Shown here piece after piece: positions 5,866 through 6,936 of a DNA stretch of 6,936 nucleotides. Source of the stretch: Thermoleophilia bacterium (GTDB taxonomy: Bacteria; Actinomycetota; Thermoleophilia; RBG-16-64-13). Each line of letters opens with the position of its first letter. Position 1 is the first letter of the stretch. The stretch is from assembly GCA_016929985.1 (NCBI GenBank), contig JAFGIH010000830.1, forward strand, positions 1 to 6,936, written 5' to 3'. The notes beneath the pieces are model-generated. The model made no database searches, was not told the DNA's origin, and saw only the letters and a list, made by a program, of their open reading frames with translations. Position numbers and translations under genes: made by a program.

Positions 5866-6936
5866 TCAGCCGTCCAGGTTCACTGGGTACCACTGACCCA
5901 GAGACAGCGAGGCCGATGCATCGATCCCCATGTAGCGGGGATAGTCCAACCGCGGCCCGTGAAGAGCGGCCGCTCCGATCATGGCCGCGTTGTCCGTACA
6001 GTAGGCGAGCGGAGGGACTACCACATAGAAACCGGCCCTGCCTCCGGCCTCCACGAGCCGCTCGCGCAACAGCGAATTGGCGGCCACCCCCCCTGTGACG
6101 GCCAGAGCCTCCGCGCCCTGCTCCTCAGCGGCCTGGACCGCCTTGCTCACGAGGGCTTCCACGATGGCACGACGGTAGGAGGCGGCCACGTCGGCGGCCT
6201 TGGCCGCCCGTTCTTCCGGCGTCATCGCCCGCAGTAGATAGTAGAGAGCGGTCTTCACACCCGAGAACGAGAAGTCGGGCTGCGTCGAGCGCCGGAGACC
6301 GATGGGGAAGGCGAACGCTTCCGGGTCTCCGCTCTTGGCGAGCTCGTCCAACTCCCTGCCACCGGGATATCCAAGACCGAGCAACCGGGCGCCTTTGTCG
6401 AAGGCCTCTCCGGCCGCGTCGTCCAAGGTCTGCCCAAGAAGCGTGAAGGTCGAGTGATCGTCCACACGGATGAGCAGCGTGTGACCGCCGGAGGCCACGA
6501 GGGTGACCATAGGAAGAGGCGCGTCCGGGTCCGCTAGCCACGCCGCGGCCAGATGGCCGTGGAGATGGTTCACCGGGAAGAAGGGAAGGCGCCTGCTCCA
6601 CGCTATGGCCTTCGCCGTTTGCACTCCCACCAGCAGAGCGCCGATGAGTCCCGGGCCTACGGTCGCCGCGACACCGCTCAGATCTTTCACGCCGCATCCC
6701 GCCTGGCGTAGGGCCTCCCCCACCACGGCCGTCATCCTTTCGACGTGGGCACGACTCGCCACCTCCGGCACCACTCCTCCATACCGTTCGTGTATGGCAT
6801 CCTGCGAGTGGGTGACCGAGGAGAGCACCCGGCCATCGGAGGTGAGAACGGCCGCGGCGGAATCGTCGCAGGACGACTCGATGGCGAGCAGCCGGGTGAA
6901 CGACCTTCTGCGCCCGGCGAGGTCGTCCGGACCGGC
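5866..6936 (-). CDS. tsaD: tRNA N6-adenosine threonylcarbamoyltransferase TsaD (5' end outside the window)
   Basis: TsaD transfers the threonylcarbamoyl group from threonylcarbamoyl-AMP to A37 of tRNAs that read ANN codons, working with TsaB and TsaE in the cytoplasm. The 356 visible codons include the N-terminal ASKHA-fold motif LAIESSCDDSAAAV (6888-6847), the metal-binding HLHGH (6567-6553), SGGHT, GQTLDDAAGEAFDKGARLLGLGYPGG split over the nucleotide site, FSFSGVKTAL, GGVAANSLLRERL, and CTDNAAMIG with the third metal ligand Asp at 5994-5992. It ends with a TGA at 5868. No ATG, GTG or TTG occurs in frame between the LAIESSCDD motif and the window edge. At least 15 residues (AGPDDLAGRRRSFTR) therefore precede the usual N-terminus, and the true start lies beyond 6936. 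This may be a modest extension or a fusion to an upstream domain such as RimI. The first in-frame GTG, at 6828, would remove the essential motif and is rejected. Confidence 0.97.
   Translation of the reverse strand, partial: AGPDDLAGRRRSFTRLLAIESSCDDSAAAVLTSDGRVLSSVTHSQDAIHERYGGVVPEVASRAHVERMTAVVGEALRQAGCGVKDLSGVAATVGPGLIGALLVGVQTAKAIAWSRRLPFFPVNHLHGHLAAAWLADPDAPLPMVTLVASGGHTLLIRVDDHSTFTLLGQTLDDAAGEAFDKGARLLGLGYPGGRELDELAKSGDPEAFAFPIGLRRSTQPDFSFSGVKTALYYLLRAMTPEERAAKAADVAASYRRAIVEALVSKAVQAAEEQGAEALAVTGGVAANSLLRERLVEAGGRAGFYVVVPPLAYCTDNAAMIGAAALHGPRLDYPRYMGIDASASLSLGQWYPVNLDG

Noticed and set aside
5883..5901. CTGGGT/ACCCAG stem-loop near the end of tsaD as a terminator
   Set aside because: It is within the coding sequence, the stem is only 6 bp, and no T tract follows closely.

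Overview
The window looks like a GC-rich chromosomal segment, probably from an anaerobic actinobacterium or a related lineage. This rests on the tsaD-groES-groEL order with an HrcA-type CIRCE operator, which is common in Actinobacteria, and on a Roadblock/LC7 protein of a type frequent there. It also rests on a molybdopterin enzyme resembling the pyrogallol-phloroglucinol transhydroxylases of anaerobes. The taxonomic call is inference; there is no rRNA to anchor it. Every convincing gene lies on the minus strand, so transcription runs from high to low coordinates.

Layout in transcription order. At 6936-5866 is tsaD (tRNA t6A37 synthesis), open through the right edge. A short gap of about 170 bases holds a strong sigma70-like promoter (5841-5813) and a perfectly symmetrical CIRCE element (5803-5777). 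Then come groES (5697-5404) and groEL (5369-3738), a normal heat-shock chaperonin operon. The 207-base gap after groEL holds two strong stem-loops in tandem (3704-3677 and 3670-3623), the probable end of the operon. Next is a two-gene unit: a GTG-started Roadblock/LC7 protein (3530-3132) and a 71-residue single-pass membrane protein (3131-2916), whose start codon directly follows the stop codon of the first gene.

The 235-base gap at 2915-2681 contains several inverted and direct repeats and a possible promoter. It precedes a large molybdopterin oxidoreductase (2680-26) of the transhydroxylase type. Two bases past its stop, a new reading frame starts (23-1) behind a strong ribosome binding site and runs off the left edge. 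By analogy with transhydroxylase and related enzymes this is probably the iron-sulfur small subunit.

No gene-free stretch exceeds 300 bases. I found no tRNA, rRNA, CRISPR, insertion sequence or phage gene. The right half is housekeeping. The parts worth attention are the transhydroxylase-like enzyme with its unusual upstream region, the Roadblock/small membrane protein pair, and the N-terminal extension of TsaD.
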